DNA of 23,864 nt, from positions 9,579-33,442 of the forward strand of contig CAYJRR010000011.1 in NCBI GenBank assembly GCA_964372275.1, read 5' to 3'. The notes beneath the pieces are model-generated. The model was not told the origin of the DNA. It saw nothing but the letters and a program-made list of their open reading frames with translations, and made no database searches. Both the position numbers and the translations under genes were made by a program. This DNA comes from CAYJRR01 sp964372275 [NCBI: uncultured bacterium] (GTDB lineage: Bacteria > CAYJRR01). Of this stretch, positions 8,884 through 17,025 are shown in pieces (the stretch's first letter is position 1; every line of letters starts with the position of its first letter).

Positions 8884-9872
8884 GCGGCGGCGGCCGGCTG
8901 GCGCCGGTCCTCGCGCTCGCGGCCCTCCTGCCCGCGCGGGCGGCGGCAGAGCCGGCGCGCGACGTCGAAGGGGAGGTGCGTCTCTCCTACGTCCGTTTCA
9001 CCGAGGCGTTCGGAGCGGGGGGCGGGCGGAGGTCGCTCGACGACCTCTTTTCCGACGCGTCCGCCCAGGCCTCGCGCGTCGCGATCGACGCGGCGGTGTT
9101 CGAATTCGCAGGCCGGCGCGCCGTCGGGCCGGTCACGGTCGCCGTTCGCGTGCCGCTGGTGCGCCTGTCGCGGTCGGGACGGTCGACCACCGACGACGGC
9201 GCGACCGCCAGCCTTTTCGCCGAAGGCTTCTCCGCGGGCGACGTGACGGCGGAGGTGCGGTTCGAACGGCCGATCGCCGGGATCGCCGACCGGCTCGGCG
9301 GCGCGGTGCTCGCCGTCGTCCCCACCGGTACCTGGCGCGAGCTCGAAGCGGGGGAGCTGCCGACGGGCAGCGGCGAGGTCGGGTTCGGCGGGGAGATCGG
9401 CTACCGGAGCGGGCCGGCGACGGTCGGGCCTGGCGGCCTGGAGGCGGGCGGCGCCGTCGGGATGACGGTCTCGACGTCCGGCCCGGTCGCGGGGGGCGGG
9501 ATCGACCGAGGCGATGCGCGCTGGGCGCGCGGGGACCTTCGCTTCGCCTCGCCGAGGCGGGCGGTCGAAGGAGGGATCGCCTGGCTCGTCCTGGCGCGGG
9601 ACGCCGACCGCGTCGACGGACGGCCGGTCGCGGCGCTCGACCGCGGCGGCGAACCGGGACGCTCGCGGCCCGCCGCGCGGCTGACGACCGTCGGGCCGTT
9701 CGTCGAGGCGCGGGCGGGAGGTCGCCGGCGCGAGACGCGCCTGCGGGTGGCGTTGGAGAGCCCCGCCGCGGTCTGGCTGTATGCGCCGGTCGGCACCGGA
9801 GTGGCGGTCGACGGTCGCAATCTGCTCGTCCCCGGGCCCCAGCTCACCGTCTCGGTGCGGGGGGCACTCTAG
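8880..9872 (+). CDS. Exported protein of unknown function, possibly outer-membrane
   Basis: I do not recognise this 330-aa protein. Residues 1-23 form a signal peptide (leucine/alanine core, probable cleavage after ARAAA). The mature part has no membrane helix and is rich in Gly, Arg, Val and Thr, with long alternating polar/hydrophobic stretches. That pattern suits a beta-barrel or beta-sandwich, such as the transporter-like proteins that report outer-membrane channels. The last residues (VSVRGAL) lack the terminal aromatic residue typical of outer-membrane barrels. The ATG overlaps the stop of the preceding gene (ATGA), and nnrDE begins three bases after its stop, so all are probably coexpressed. 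Its position between acpS and nnr is not one I recall from related clusters. Confidence 0.65.
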   Translation: MSGGGRLAPVLALAALLPARAAAEPARDVEGEVRLSYVRFTEAFGAGGGRRSLDDLFSDASAQASRVAIDAAVFEFAGRRAVGPVTVAVRVPLVRLSRSGRSTTDDGATASLFAEGFSAGDVTAEVRFERPIAGIADRLGGAVLAVVPTGTWRELEAGELPTGSGEVGFGGEIGYRSGPATVGPGGLEAGGAVGMTVSTSGPVAGGGIDRGDARWARGDLRFASPRRAVEGGIAWLVLARDADRVDGRPVAALDRGGEPGRSRPAARLTTVGPFVEARAGGRRRETRLRVALESPAAVWLYAPVGTGVAVDGRNLLVPGPQLTVSVRGAL

Positions 9873-9875
9873 ACG

Positions 9876-11456
9876 ATGCTCCTCGTCTCCTCCCAGCAGG
9901 CGCGCGAGATCGACGCGCGCTCGATCGAGCGGTTCGGGGTGCCGGGGATCGCGCTGATGGAGAGCGCGGGGGCGGCCGCGGCGCGTGCGCTGCTCGCGCG
10001 CTGGCCACGGGCGGCGCTCGAAGGGGTCTGCGTCCTCGCCGGTCGCGGAAACAACGGCGGCGACGGCTTCGTCGTGGCGCGCCATCTGGCCGGCCGCGTG
10101 CGGGTGCGGGTGCTCCTGGTCGGGGCGCGGGCCGGCGACCTGAGGGGGGACGCTGCGACGATGGCGCGGGCCTGGATCGCCTCCGGCGGCGCGCTCGACG
10201 AGACGCACGCGACCGCCGCGGCGCGCGCCCGCGTCGGCCGGACGGTCGCGCGCGCGGTCGAGTCGTCGGGAATCGTCGTCGACGGCCTGCTCGGAACCGG
10301 CCTCCGGGAGGCGCCGCGCGGCGAGATCGCCGCCGCGATCGAGGCGCTCGGGCGCGATCCTGGAAGGCGCCGGCGCGTGCTCGCACTCGACGTTCCGTCG
10401 GGACTCGACGCATCCACGGGGGAGGTTCCGGGCGCCTGCGTGCGGGCCGACGTCACCGTCACCTTCGGCGTCGCCAAGACCGGCCTCTTCGTCTATCCGG
10501 GGGCGCGGTACGCGGGGCGCGTCGAGGTCGCGCCGCTTGGCTGGGCCGTCAAGGCGATCGAAGCCGTCGCGCCGCAGGACGAGGTCGCCGACGGCGCCCA
10601 ACTCGTGGCCGCATGGCCGACGCTCGATGCGGAGGCGCACAAGGGATCCCGCGGGCGGGTACTGGTCATCGCCGGGTCCGACGCCCGCCCCGGGGCTGCC
10701 GCGCTCGCGGCCTACGCCGCCTTCCGCGCCGGCGCGGGGCTGGTGCACGTGGCCACCACCGAAAAGGCGGCCGCGGCGGTGGTGGCGAACGTCCCGGAGG
10801 CGATGCCGGAGCGCTTGCCATCGCATGCCGGGGAGATCGCGGATGCGTCGTACGACGCGCTGGCGACGATCGCCCGGCGCTGCGATGCGATCGTCTTCGG
10901 ACCGGGGATCGGGACGTCCGCCGGGCCGCGCGCGCTCCTCGATCGGCTGCTGTCGGAGACGGGCCCCCCGCTGGTGGTCGATGCCGACGGGCTGACGCTG
11001 CTCGCGGTCGGGCGGCGCCGGACGGGTGCGGTCCGGCGCCCGCTCGTCTTGACGCCCCACCCCGGCGAGATGGGACGCCTCCTGGGGATCGCGACCGCCG
11101 AGGTCCAGGCGCGGCGGCTGTGGGCCGCGCGCGAGGCGGCGGCGAGGCATCGCGCGGTCACGGTGCTCAAAGGGCCGCGGACGCTCGTCGTCGACCCCGG
11201 GGGGCGACTCTCGGTCAACCCGACCGGCAATCCGGGTCTCGCCACGGCAGGCAGTGGCGACGTTCTCGCCGGCACGATCGGCTTTCTCCTCGGCCGAGGG
11301 CTCGACCCGTTTCTGGCCGCCCGGGTCGCGGTCTGGGCCCACGGCCGGGCGGCCGACCGGGCGCGATCGGAGCTCGGGCCCGCCGGGTACCTCGCGCGCG
11401 AGGTGGCCGACCGGATCCCTCGCGTGGTCTTGCCTTTCGCGAGACCTCCGAGCTAA
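9876..11456 (+). CDS. nnrDE: Bifunctional NAD(P)H-hydrate epimerase / ADP-dependent dehydratase
   Basis: This fused enzyme repairs damaged NADHX and NADPHX. The N-terminal YjeF-type domain (about 1-215) interconverts the R and S hydrates. The C-terminal ribokinase-like domain (about 225-515) dehydrates the S form with ADP. Visible marks are GRGNNGGDG at 57-65, DGLLGTGL, LDVPSGLDASTG and FGVAKTGL in the first half. The second half has KGSRGRVLVIAGS, FGPGIGTS, DADGL, LTPHPGEM, VLKGPRTLV and the catalytic GNPGLATAGSGD loop. At 526 aa it is full length for the fused bacterial form. Both active sites appear intact. It starts three bases after the preceding gene and has no ribosome binding site of its own, suggesting coupling. 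Confidence 0.95.
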   Translation: MLLVSSQQAREIDARSIERFGVPGIALMESAGAAAARALLARWPRAALEGVCVLAGRGNNGGDGFVVARHLAGRVRVRVLLVGARAGDLRGDAATMARAWIASGGALDETHATAAARARVGRTVARAVESSGIVVDGLLGTGLREAPRGEIAAAIEALGRDPGRRRRVLALDVPSGLDASTGEVPGACVRADVTVTFGVAKTGLFVYPGARYAGRVEVAPLGWAVKAIEAVAPQDEVADGAQLVAAWPTLDAEAHKGSRGRVLVIAGSDARPGAAALAAYAAFRAGAGLVHVATTEKAAAAVVANVPEAMPERLPSHAGEIADASYDALATIARRCDAIVFGPGIGTSAGPRALLDRLLSETGPPLVVDADGLTLLAVGRRRTGAVRRPLVLTPHPGEMGRLLGIATAEVQARRLWAAREAAARHRAVTVLKGPRTLVVDPGGRLSVNPTGNPGLATAGSGDVLAGTIGFLLGRGLDPFLAARVAVWAHGRAADRARSELGPAGYLAREVADRIPRVVLPFARPPS

Positions 11457-11465
11457 ACCGTCTTC

Positions 11466-12104
11466 GTGCCCCCGACCGTACGCATCGCGCTGGCCGACGA
11501 CCACAACGTGGTCCGGCAAGGATTGCGCGCGCTGCTCGAGGCGGTCCCCGACTTCGCCGTCGTCGCCGAGGCGCGTGACGGGACGCAGATGGTGGAGGCG
11601 GTGCTCCGCGAATCGCCGGACGTGGCGGTCGTCGACCTCGGGATGCCGGGTCTGAACGGCGTCGAGGCCACCCGGCGCATCGCGCGCGAGCGGCCCCGGA
11701 TCCGGGTGCTCGTCCTTTCGATGCACACCGGCGAGGAGTACGTGCGGGAGGCGCTTGCCGCCGGAGCCTCCGGCTACCTGGTGAAGGACTCGGCCGTCGA
11801 CGATCTGGTACGCGCCATCCGCGCCGTCGCCCGGGGCGAGCGCTTCCTCTCCGACGCCATCGCCCCGGTCGCCGATCGCGTCGACAAGGCACACTCGCCG
11901 CTCGGTCGGCTCACGTCGCGCGAGCGCGAGGTGCTGCAGCGGATCGCCGAGGGGAACAGCAACAAGGAGATCGCCTCCTCCCTGTCGCTCTCGGTCAAGA
12001 CGATCGAGGCGCATCGAACCAACCTCATGACCAAGCTCGACATCCACGACACGGCGAGCCTCACCCGCTTCGCGCTCGCCCGGGGCCTGGTTCGCGCCGA
12101 CTGA
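11466..12104 (+). CDS. NarL/FixJ-family response regulator, orphan
   Basis: This is a two-component transcriptional regulator of 212 aa. The receiver domain (about 4-120) has the acidic pair Asp11-Asp12, phospho-acceptor Asp57, Ser85 and Lys107, all in the expected places, so it should be phosphorylatable. A linker follows. A LuxR-type helix-turn-helix (about 147-205) contains LTSREREVLQRIAEG, NKEIA and VKTIEAHR. The start is GTG at 11466. TTGCCT (11430-11435) and TAAACC (11454-11459), 18 nt apart, may be its promoter. No histidine kinase lies in the window, so its partner and stimulus are unknown. It is immediately upstream of the livK promoter and could control the transporter, but that is inferred from position only. 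Confidence 0.92.
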   Translation: MPPTVRIALADDHNVVRQGLRALLEAVPDFAVVAEARDGTQMVEAVLRESPDVAVVDLGMPGLNGVEATRRIARERPRIRVLVLSMHTGEEYVREALAAGASGYLVKDSAVDDLVRAIRAVARGERFLSDAIAPVADRVDKAHSPLGRLTSREREVLQRIAEGNSNKEIASSLSLSVKTIEAHRTNLMTKLDIHDTASLTRFALARGLVRAD

Positions 12105-12106
12105 CG

Positions 12107-12136
12107 TTGACAGGGTCGTCGCCGCTTGTTTATCTG
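12107..12136 (+). promoter_or_regulatory. Promoter upstream of livK
   Basis: A perfect consensus TTGACA (12107-12112) begins two bases after the response-regulator stop. The AT-rich TTTATCTG follows at -10 distance: TTATCT (12130-12135) with a 17-nt spacer or TATCTG (12131-12136) with 18. Transcription would start near 12142, leaving about 34 nt of leader that includes a strong ribosome binding site, GGAGGA (12162-12167), eight bases before the livK ATG. Confidence 0.6.
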
Positions 12137-12175
12137 CTCGAACTTGTTGGCCGTTTTCTCCGGAGGACCGATTCG

Positions 12176-13354
12176 ATGATCCGACCCCGTTCGCTTCGTG
12201 TGGCCCTTTGGTTCGTGGCCGCGTCGTTCGCCGGCGGCGCCTGCAACAACGGCGGAAAGTCGACCGGGGAGGGGAGCCCGGCCGCCGCCGCGCCGGAGGT
12301 GATCAAGGTCGGCGAGTTCGTCTCGCTCACCGGAGGGACGGCGACCTTCGGGCAGTCGACCGACAAGGGGGTGCAGCTGGCGCTGGACGAGATCAACAAG
12401 GCCGGCGGCGTCCTGGGGAAACCGATCAAGGTGATCGTCGAGGACACGCAGAGCAAGCCCGAGACTTCGAAGACGGCGGTGGTGAAGCTGATCAAGCAGG
12501 ACCGCGTGGTGGCGCTCCTCGGCGAGATCGCCTCCTCGCGCACGCTCGCGGCGGCCCCCGAGGCCCAGCGCTCGCAGGTGCCGCTCGTCACCCCCGGCTC
12601 GACCAATCCCGAGGTGACGGCCAAGGGGGACTACATCTTCCGCATCTGCTTCATCGACCCGTTCCAAGGCCTGGTGATGGCGCGCTTCGCCGCGAACGAC
12701 CTGAAGCTCAGGAAGGCGGCGATCCTCAAGGACGTGAAGAACGACTACTCGGTCGGCCTGGCGAAGTTCTTCGCCGACGAGTTCGTGCGGCTCGGAGGCC
12801 AGGTGGTGGCGGAGGAGGGCTACTCCGAGGGGGACAGCGATTTCAAGGCGCAGCTCACCGCGATCAAGTCGAAATCGCCGGAGATCCTGGTCGTCCCCGG
12901 CTACTACACCGAGGTCGGGATCATCGCCAACCAGGCGCGCGATCTCGGCATGAAGCAGCCGCTCCTGGGCGGCGATGGGTGGGACTCGGCCAAGACGATC
13001 GAGATCGGCGGGAAGGCGATCGAAGGGAGCTACTTCACCAACCATTACGCCACCGACGATCCGAACCCGGTGGTGCAGGAGTTCATCGCCAAGTACAAGG
13101 CGAGGTTCGGCGGCGAGATGCCGGACGCGATGGCGGCGCTGGGCTACGACACGATGCGCCTTCTGGCCGACGCCCTGAAGCGGGCCGGCGCGACCGACGG
13201 GCCGGCGCTGCGGCAGGCGATCGCCGACACCAAGGAGTTCCCGGCGGTCACGGGGGCGGTGACGATCGACGCCGAACGGAACGCCAAGAAGCCGATCACC
13301 GTCATCAAGATCGAGGACGGCCAGTTCAAGCTCGCCAAGGCGATCGCTCCATGA
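12176..13354 (+). CDS. livK: Branched-chain amino-acid ABC transporter, substrate-binding lipoprotein
   Basis: This is a type I periplasmic-binding protein of the LivJ/LivK family (Leu/Ile/Val-binding), the ligand-capturing part of the transporter encoded downstream. The product is 392 aa. Residues 1-22 are a lipoprotein signal peptide with Cys23 as the likely lipidation site (GGAC, an imperfect lipobox). A flexible Gly/Ser/Ala linker follows. The mature domain begins VIKVGEFVSLTGG and contains GVQLALDEINKAGGVLGKP, LVTPGSTNPEVT, a PGYYTEVGIIANQARDLG stretch and GYDTMRLLADAL. ATG 12176 is chosen because GGAGGA lies eight bases upstream and the signal peptide starts there. The ligand cannot be read from sequence; family members also bind amides, urea or aromatic acids. 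Confidence 0.93.
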   Translation: MIRPRSLRVALWFVAASFAGGACNNGGKSTGEGSPAAAAPEVIKVGEFVSLTGGTATFGQSTDKGVQLALDEINKAGGVLGKPIKVIVEDTQSKPETSKTAVVKLIKQDRVVALLGEIASSRTLAAAPEAQRSQVPLVTPGSTNPEVTAKGDYIFRICFIDPFQGLVMARFAANDLKLRKAAILKDVKNDYSVGLAKFFADEFVRLGGQVVAEEGYSEGDSDFKAQLTAIKSKSPEILVVPGYYTEVGIIANQARDLGMKQPLLGGDGWDSAKTIEIGGKAIEGSYFTNHYATDDPNPVVQEFIAKYKARFGGEMPDAMAALGYDTMRLLADALKRAGATDGPALRQAIADTKEFPAVTGAVTIDAERNAKKPITVIKIEDGQFKLAKAIAP

Positions 13355-13383
13355 CGAAGCCTGCCTTCCGCGGCGTGTTCTGA
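13351..13383 (+). CDS. Possible 10-codon minigene between livK and livH
   Basis: An ATG overlaps the livK stop (ATGA) and opens a 10-residue frame, MTKPAFRGVF, that closes with TGA nine bases before the livH GTG. The arrangement could carry terminating ribosomes from livK to livH, which lacks a good ribosome binding site. The frame is short enough to be chance. Confidence 0.2.
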   Translation: MTKPAFRGVF

Positions 13384-13392
13384 CGAGCGCGC

Positions 13393-14319
13393 GTGGCGAC
13401 CTTCCTGCAGCAGCTCGTCAACGGCATCGCCTGGGGAAGCGTCTACGCGCTGATCGCGTTGGGCTACACCATGGTCTACGGCGTGCTGCGGATGATCAAC
13501 TTCGCGCACGGCGACGTGGTGATGGTCGGGGCGATGGTCGGTCTGTGGGTGACGAAGGGCCTGTCGGGCGCCCTCGGGATCGATCCCGGCGCCGGCAGCG
13601 TCGTCGTCTTCCTGGCGGTGATGCCGGTGGCGATGGCGGCGTGCGCGCTGACGGGGGTGACGATCGAGCGCGCGGCGTACCGTCCGTTGCGCCGATCGCC
13701 GCGGATCACGGTCTTGATCACCGCCATCGGCGTCTCCTTCCTGCTGGAGTACGGCGGTCAGGCGGTGCTGGGCGCGACCCCCCGCTTCTTCCCGCGGCTG
13801 GTCGGCGACGGGAAGATCTCGCTGGCGGTCGGCGACGGGACACTGATCGTCCCGCACATCGACCTGATCACGGTCGGCGTCGGTCTTCTGCTGATGGTCC
13901 TGCTGCAGTTGGTCGTCTTCCGGACCCGGATCGGGAAGGCGATGCGCGCCGTCGCCCACAGCCACGACGCGTCGCGCCTGATGGGGATCGACGTCGACCG
14001 GATCATCACCCTGACCTTCGCCCTGGGGAGCGCGCTGGCGGCGGCCGCGGGGGTCCTCTACGCCGTCAAGGTCAACAAGGTCGAGCCGCTGATGGGTCTG
14101 ATGCCGGGGCTGAAGGCGTTCGTCGCCGCGGTGCTCGGGGGGATCGGCAACATCCCCGGCGCGGTGGTCGGAGGGTTGCTGCTGGGCGTGGCGGAGACGA
14201 TGGTCGCGGGGTACCTCTCGTCGACCTACAAGGACGCGATCGCCTTCCTGCTCCTGATCGGGATCCTCCTCTTCAAGCCGACGGGCCTGTTCGGCTCGGT
14301 CGCCACGGAGAAGGTCTGA
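13393..14319 (+). CDS. livH: Branched-chain amino-acid ABC transporter permease LivH
   Basis: LivH is one of the two inner-membrane permeases that form the translocation pore. The 308-aa protein begins FLQQLVNGIAWGSVYALIAL, the typical LivH N-terminus. It has about eight hydrophobic helices and contains TMVYGVLRMINFAHGDVVMVGA and an IGKAMRAVAHSHDASRLMGID-type cytoplasmic loop that docks the ATPases. GTG 13393 matches the family N-terminus exactly. The ribosome binding site is weak (GACGAG). The stop overlaps livM as TGATG, pointing to coupled translation and equal stoichiometry. Confidence 0.94.
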   Translation: MATFLQQLVNGIAWGSVYALIALGYTMVYGVLRMINFAHGDVVMVGAMVGLWVTKGLSGALGIDPGAGSVVVFLAVMPVAMAACALTGVTIERAAYRPLRRSPRITVLITAIGVSFLLEYGGQAVLGATPRFFPRLVGDGKISLAVGDGTLIVPHIDLITVGVGLLLMVLLQLVVFRTRIGKAMRAVAHSHDASRLMGIDVDRIITLTFALGSALAAAAGVLYAVKVNKVEPLMGLMPGLKAFVAAVLGGIGNIPGAVVGGLLLGVAETMVAGYLSSTYKDAIAFLLLIGILLFKPTGLFGSVATEKV

Positions 14320-15437
14320 TGTCGGCGGGCCTCCCGTTCGACGTCGGCGCGTCCGGCGAACGCCGCGCCGCCGTGGTGACGGCGGGGCCGGCGGCGTATC
14401 GCCGGAGGGCGCTGGCCGGATGGGGGGCGGTCCTGGTCGGCGCCCCGCTCGCCTGCTGGGTCCTGAACCAGGGAATGGCGGCGGCCCTCGAGCGGTGGCC
14501 CGACACCGTGCTCCCCTACGCGTCGCTCCTCCTGCTGCGCATCGGCGTCAACGTGGTCCTCGCGGTCAGCCTCAACCTGATCAACGGCTACACCGGGCAG
14601 TTCTCCCTCGGACACGCCGGGTTCATGGCGATCGGCGCCTACGTCTCCGCGGCGCTGATGCACTACGCGCGCCCGTCGGCGATCGGGGCCGATCCCGGCG
14701 CGGTCGTCGCCGCGATCTGGTTCGCGGCGACGCTGTGCCTCGCAGGGGTCGCCGCGGCGGCCGCGGGGACGCTGGTCGGGATCCCGTCGCTCCGGCTGAA
14801 AGGGGACTACCTGGCGATCGTGACCCTCGGCTTCGGCGAGATCATCCGCGTCGTACTCCTGAACGTCGACGAGCTGGGCGGTCCGAGGGGCTTCTCCGAC
14901 CTGGAGCCGGTGGCCGATTTGTTCTGGGTGCTGGTGGGTGTGATCGCGGTGGTGGTGGTGACGCGAAACATGGTCGCCTCCACCCGCGGGCTCGGATTTC
15001 TCGCCGTGCGCGACGACGAGATCGCCGCCGAGGCGGTGGGGATCAACACCACGCGTTACAAGGTGACGGCGTTCGTCGTCGGCGCCTTCTTCGCCGGCGT
15101 CGGCGGAGGTCTCTACGCCCACACCGAGGCCTACATCATCCCGGGGGCGTTCAACTTCGAGAAGAGCATGGAGGTGGTGGCGATCGTCGTGCTCGGCGGG
15201 CTGGGGAGCATCCGCGGGTCGATCGCCGCCGCGGCGGGGCTGACGCTGCTCCCGGAGCTGTTGCGCGGCGCCTTCCTGCCGGAGGTCGTCCGCGATGCCG
15301 TACCGGACGCGGTCTGGACCGCGCTCCCCAACTGGCGGATGGTGATCTATTCGCTGATCCTGATCGCGGCGATGCTGATCCAGTCCCGCGGCGCGCTCTA
15401 CCGCCGGCGCCGGAAGCCCGCGGAGGGGCGCCGATGA
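14319..15437 (+). CDS. livM: Branched-chain amino-acid ABC transporter permease LivM
   Basis: LivM is the second permease of the transporter. The 372-aa protein has a roughly 30-residue hydrophilic N-terminus and then about nine hydrophobic helices. Diagnostic stretches are NLINGYTGQFSLGHAGFMAIGAY, LRLKGDYLAIVTLGFGEIIR, GGPRG, LGFLAVRDDEIAAEAVGIN and VVLGGLGSIRGSI, the usual LivM series including the ATPase-coupling loop. ATG 14319 overlaps the livH stop. A second in-frame start inside the N-terminal extension is possible because many homologues begin nearer the first helix. The C-terminus is strongly basic (RRRRKP), and its stop overlaps the livG start by four bases. Confidence 0.94.
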   Translation: MSAGLPFDVGASGERRAAVVTAGPAAYRRRALAGWGAVLVGAPLACWVLNQGMAAALERWPDTVLPYASLLLLRIGVNVVLAVSLNLINGYTGQFSLGHAGFMAIGAYVSAALMHYARPSAIGADPGAVVAAIWFAATLCLAGVAAAAAGTLVGIPSLRLKGDYLAIVTLGFGEIIRVVLLNVDELGGPRGFSDLEPVADLFWVLVGVIAVVVVTRNMVASTRGLGFLAVRDDEIAAEAVGINTTRYKVTAFVVGAFFAGVGGGLYAHTEAYIIPGAFNFEKSMEVVAIVVLGGLGSIRGSIAAAAGLTLLPELLRGAFLPEVVRDAVPDAVWTALPNWRMVIYSLILIAAMLIQSRGALYRRRRKPAEGRR

Positions 15438-16267
15438 AGGCGCCCGGAACGGAGGCCGCGGCGGTCCCGGCGGAGAGCGGCCCGCCGGTGCTGGCGATGG
15501 ACCGGGTGACGCTGCGGTTCGGTGGCCTCACCGCGGTCAGCGCCTTTTCGCTGAGCGTCCCTCGCGGGGCGCTCTACGCCATCATCGGCCCCAACGGCGC
15601 CGGAAAGACGACGGCCTTCAACCTGATCACCGGCGTCTACCGGCCGACCGAGGGGACGATCGCCTTCGAGGGGGAGGTGGTCGCGTCGGGGGGGACGACG
15701 CCGTTCCGGCGCCGGCCCTACGAGCTGTCGGCGCGCGGGATCGCCCGCACCTTCCAGAACATCCGCCTCTTCACCTCCCTCTCGGTGCTGGAGAACGTGC
15801 GGACCGCCTTCCAGCAGCGCCTGCGGACGGGTCTCTTCGCCGCGACGGCGCGGAGCGGGTCGTTCCGCGCCGAAGAGGTGGCGGTCGAGCGGGAGGCGAG
15901 GGAGCTTCTCGCGCTGGTCGACCTGGAGCCGTTGGCCCTGGCCGAGGCGCGGAACCTCGCCTACGGCGAGCAGCGCCGCCTGGAGATCGCGCGCGCGCTG
16001 GCCACGCGGCCGAAGCTCCTCCTGCTCGACGAACCGGCGGCGGGGATGAACCCGGCCGAAAAGATGCGGCTGATGGAGATGGTGCGGCAGCTCCGGGACC
16101 GGTTCGGCCTCACCATCGTGATGATCGAGCACGACATGCGCTTCGTGATGGGTTCGGCCGAGCGGATCGCGGTGCTCGATCACGGAGAGAAGATCGCCGA
16201 GGGGACCCCCGCCGAGGTGCGGGCCGACCCGGCGGTGATCGAGGCCTACCTTGGGGAGCCGACGTGA
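15434..16267 (+). CDS. livG: Branched-chain amino-acid ABC transporter ATPase LivG
   Basis: LivG is one of two cytoplasmic ATPases that power the transporter. The 277-aa protein has Walker A GPNGAGKT at 52-59, a Q-loop in FQNIRLF, the LivG-type signature AYGEQRRLEIARAL (in place of LSGGQ), Walker B LLLLDEPAAG and the switch histidine in IEHDM. The NIRLF and EPAAGMNP wording is typical of LivG rather than LivF. The first ~18 residues (Ala/Pro/Glu) precede the conserved domain and may be a lineage extension. ATG 15434 overlaps the livM stop (ATGA), and the stop overlaps livF (GTGA). Confidence 0.95.
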   Translation: MKAPGTEAAAVPAESGPPVLAMDRVTLRFGGLTAVSAFSLSVPRGALYAIIGPNGAGKTTAFNLITGVYRPTEGTIAFEGEVVASGGTTPFRRRPYELSARGIARTFQNIRLFTSLSVLENVRTAFQQRLRTGLFAATARSGSFRAEEVAVEREARELLALVDLEPLALAEARNLAYGEQRRLEIARALATRPKLLLLDEPAAGMNPAEKMRLMEMVRQLRDRFGLTIVMIEHDMRFVMGSAERIAVLDHGEKIAEGTPAEVRADPAVIEAYLGEPT

Positions 16268-17025
16268 CGGAGGCCCAGGCGATCGCGGCGGGGGTCGGCG
16301 TCGTGCTCGACGTGCAGGACCTCCACGTCTCCTACGGGGCGGTGAAGGCGCTGCAGGGGGTCTCGCTCCAGATCCGCCAAGGGGAGATCGTGACCCTGAT
16401 CGGCGGAAACGGCGCCGGAAAGACGACGCTGCTGCGGACCCTCTCGGGGCTGGTTCGTCCATGGAAGGGGCGGATTCGCTACTTCGCCCACGAGGGGGCC
16501 GGCGAAGGAGAGAACCTGGCGACGTTGGCGGCGCACCGGACGGTGGCGCTGGGGCTGTCGCACGTGCCGGAGGGCCGGATGGTCTTCCCCGAGCTGACGG
16601 TCCTGGAGAACCTCGAACTCGGCGCCTACCTCCGACCCCGAACGGAGATCTCCGTCGACCTGGAAAAGGTCTTCGCGCTCTTCCCCCGCCTGAAGGAGCG
16701 GCACGCGCAGTCGGCGGGAACCCTCTCGGGCGGAGAGCAGCAGATGCTGGCGATCGGCCGGGCGATGATGGGCCGGCCGCGCGTGCTCCTGATGGACGAG
16801 CCGTCGCTGGGGATCGCGCCGATGCTCGTCCGAAGCATCTTCGCCAAGATCAAGGAGATCAACGCGGCCGGCACGACGATCCTGCTGGTCGAGCAGAACG
16901 CGCACATGGCGCTGTCGGTCGCCCACCGCGGATACGTCCTCGAGACGGGGAAGATCGTGATCGAGGGACCGGCGGCGCAGCTGTCGGCCGACGAGAACGT
17001 CCGCCGCGCCTACCTGGGCGAATGA
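16264..17025 (+). CDS. livF: Branched-chain amino-acid ABC transporter ATPase LivF
   Basis: LivF is the second ATPase, forming a heterodimer with LivG. The 253-aa protein has [11 protein letters not shown], Walker A GGNGAGKT (47-54), a Q-loop region, the [12 protein letters not shown] stretch specific to LivF, signature [15 protein letters not shown], Walker [14 protein letters not shown] and switch region LVEQN (Gln/Asn in place of His, normal for LivF). A short insertion after Walker A (about 67-83, [19 protein letters not shown]) is longer than in E. coli. It completes the K-H-M-G-F set. GTG 16264 overlaps the livG stop, and its stop overlaps the tsaE ATG. Confidence 0.95.
   Translation: MTEAQAIAAGVGVVLDVQDLHVSYGAVKALQGVSLQIRQGEIVTLIGGNGAGKTTLLRTLSGLVRPWKGRIRYFAHEGAGEGENLATLAAHRTVALGLSHVPEGRMVFPELTVLENLELGAYLRPRTEISVDLEKVFALFPRLKERHAQSAGTLSGGEQQMLAIGRAMMGRPRVLLMDEPSLGIAPMLVRSIFAKIKEINAAGTTILLVEQNAHMALSVAHRGYVLETGKIVIEGPAAQLSADENVRRAYLGE

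Noticed and set aside
8571-12047. 1158-residue open frame on the minus strand
   Set aside because: It runs antisense through five convincing plus-strand genes and is Arg/Pro/Gly/Asp-rich without any domain.
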